Source: Polaromonas sp. (GTDB taxonomy: Bacteria > Pseudomonadota > Gammaproteobacteria > Burkholderiales > Burkholderiaceae_C). From it: a DNA stretch of 16,445 nt. Each line of letters starts with the position of its first letter. The stretch's first letter is position 1. Below the pieces are notes generated by a model. It was not told where the DNA came from. It did no database searches and saw nothing but the letters and a program-made list of their open reading frames with translations. A program made the position numbers and the translations under genes. Where the stretch lies: the NCBI GenBank assembly GCA_014376885.1, contig JACMQR010000373.1, positions 1 to 16,445 of the forward strand. The letters are read 5' to 3'. This document shows, in pieces, positions 15,604-16,445 of this stretch.

Positions 15604-16445
15604 ATGCCAGTAAGCCGTTTGTTACCCGATGCCGGGCAGTTTCTGGCGCGGCTGGCCTTGCAGCCCGCCGTGCTGGTGCGGATTGCCGCCACCCAGGGAT
15701 CGGCGCCGCGCGAAGCGGGCGCCTGGATGGCGGTGTTTGCCGATGCGGTTGTCGGCACGGTAGGCGGCGGCCAGCTCGAATACCGGGCGATTGCCCAGGC
15801 GCGCGCCGGTCTGGCCGAACTGGCCCGGTCTGGCCGGCCGGGCGCAGCGCCGGTGCGGGCGCGCTTTGCCCTGGGACCGTCGCTGGGCCAGTGCTGCGGC
15901 GGCGTCGTGCAGCTTGACTTTGAGCCGGTCAGCGCCAGCGACGCACCGGACCTGGGCCCTACGCTGCACGCCCGGCTGACGCCGCTGGCACTGTTCGGCG
16001 CCGGCCATGTGGGTCAGGCGCTGGTGCAGGCGCTGGCCCCGCTGCCGTTTGCGCTCACCTGGATCGACAGCCGCGACGGCATTTTTCCGCATCCTGGGCC
16101 GGCCCAGGTCGCCTGCGAGCAGTCCGCTCCGCTGCAGTCGGCGGTGCCGGGCTTGGCGCCGGGCTCGCGGGTGCTGATTATGAGTTTCAGCCATGCCGAG
16201 GACTTTGACGTCGTGGCCGGTTGCCTGGCGCGCCAGCGCGAGCGCGCCGACCTGCCCTACATCGGCCTGATCGGCAGCCGGACCAAATGGGCCGCCTTCG
16301 GGCGGCGCCTGCAGGCGCGCGGATTCACGCCTGCCGAGCTGAGCCAGGTCACCTGCCCGATCGGCATTGCCGGCATCGCGGGCAAGCAGCCGGCGGTGAT
16401 TGCTGCAGCAGTGGCCGCCCAGCTGCTGCAGACGCTTGAACGGCC
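15604..16445 (+). CDS. xdhC: XdhC-type molybdenum cofactor insertion protein, 3' end beyond the window
   Basis: The frame is open from the ATG at 15604 to the edge, giving 280 residues without a stop. The protein matches XdhC, which binds molybdenum cofactor, promotes its sulfuration and inserts it into xanthine dehydrogenase-type enzymes in the cytoplasm. Visible marks are IAATQGSAPREAGAWMAV, GTVGGGQLEYRA, the Cys-pair motif LGPSLGQCCGGVV (Cys97, Cys98), a Rossmann-like LFGAGHVGQAL (from residue 131), YIGLIGSRTKW, and the C-terminal CPIGIAGIAGKQPAVIAAAVAAQLL. That last block normally lies close to the end of the protein, so little is missing. No clear ribosome site precedes the ATG. The gene heads its own direction behind a divergent lipoprotein, so xdhA and xdhB are not immediately upstream as they often are. 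A sister role with another molybdenum hydroxylase (CoxF-like) is possible. Confidence 0.93.
   Translation, partial: MPVSRLLPDAGQFLARLALQPAVLVRIAATQGSAPREAGAWMAVFADAVVGTVGGGQLEYRAIAQARAGLAELARSGRPGAAPVRARFALGPSLGQCCGGVVQLDFEPVSASDAPDLGPTLHARLTPLALFGAGHVGQALVQALAPLPFALTWIDSRDGIFPHPGPAQVACEQSAPLQSAVPGLAPGSRVLIMSFSHAEDFDVVAGCLARQRERADLPYIGLIGSRTKWAAFGRRLQARGFTPAELSQVTCPIGIAGIAGKQPAVIAAAVAAQLLQTLER

Overview
This is a GC-rich chromosomal window that looks betaproteobacterial, most likely Burkholderiales/Comamonadaceae (Polaromonas-, Rhodoferax- or Acidovorax-like). The evidence is a paired cyanophycin synthetase operon, a Bug-family binding protein, a MaeB-type malic enzyme, a small secreted Cys-pair protein that I recognise as Burkholderiales-type, and intergenic hairpin repeats of a kind I associate with comamonad genomes. 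I see no rRNA, tRNA, CRISPR array, insertion sequence or prophage gene. Almost all the sequence is explained by eleven protein genes.

Layout, left to right. (1) The 3' part of a PAS-PAS sensor histidine kinase (+) converges on a small secreted Cys-pair protein (-). (2) Upstream of the small protein is ureD, a urease accessory gene with no urease structural gene beside it. (3) Next come two cyanophycin synthetase genes on the - strand, cphA' then cphA, joined by a TGATG stop/start overlap. (4) After a 307-bp divergent spacer rich in inverted repeats, an ABC exporter-type half transporter with an unusual N-terminal zinc ribbon and a DUF1854 protein run on the + strand. (5) maeB (-) converges on the DUF1854 gene. 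(6) A Bug-type periplasmic binding protein (+) diverges from maeB. (7) A TonB-C-like lipoprotein (-) is followed by a divergent xdhC (+) that runs off the right edge.

The centre of interest is the cyanophycin locus, about 3.1-11.2 kb. Cyanophycin is a nitrogen-reserve polymer with an Asp backbone and Arg side chains. CphA has an intact ATP-grasp domain and an intact Mur-ligase domain. CphA' keeps the ATP-grasp signature but has lost the Mur P-loop lysine, and the protein ends where the Mur C-terminal domain should begin. A division of labour between the two is therefore plausible. The divergent ABC transporter and DUF1854 genes are, as I recall, repeatedly associated with cyanophycin genes in this lineage, but I know of no established biochemical role for them. 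They are the best candidate here for an undercharacterised system. A urease accessory gene next door could fit arginine-to-urea nitrogen recycling, but that is inference. No cyanophycinase or isoaspartyl dipeptidase gene lies in the window.

The remaining genes (malic enzyme, Bug protein, lipoprotein, XdhC) look like ordinary chromosomal metabolism. Intergenic regions carry hairpins and two types of short repeat.
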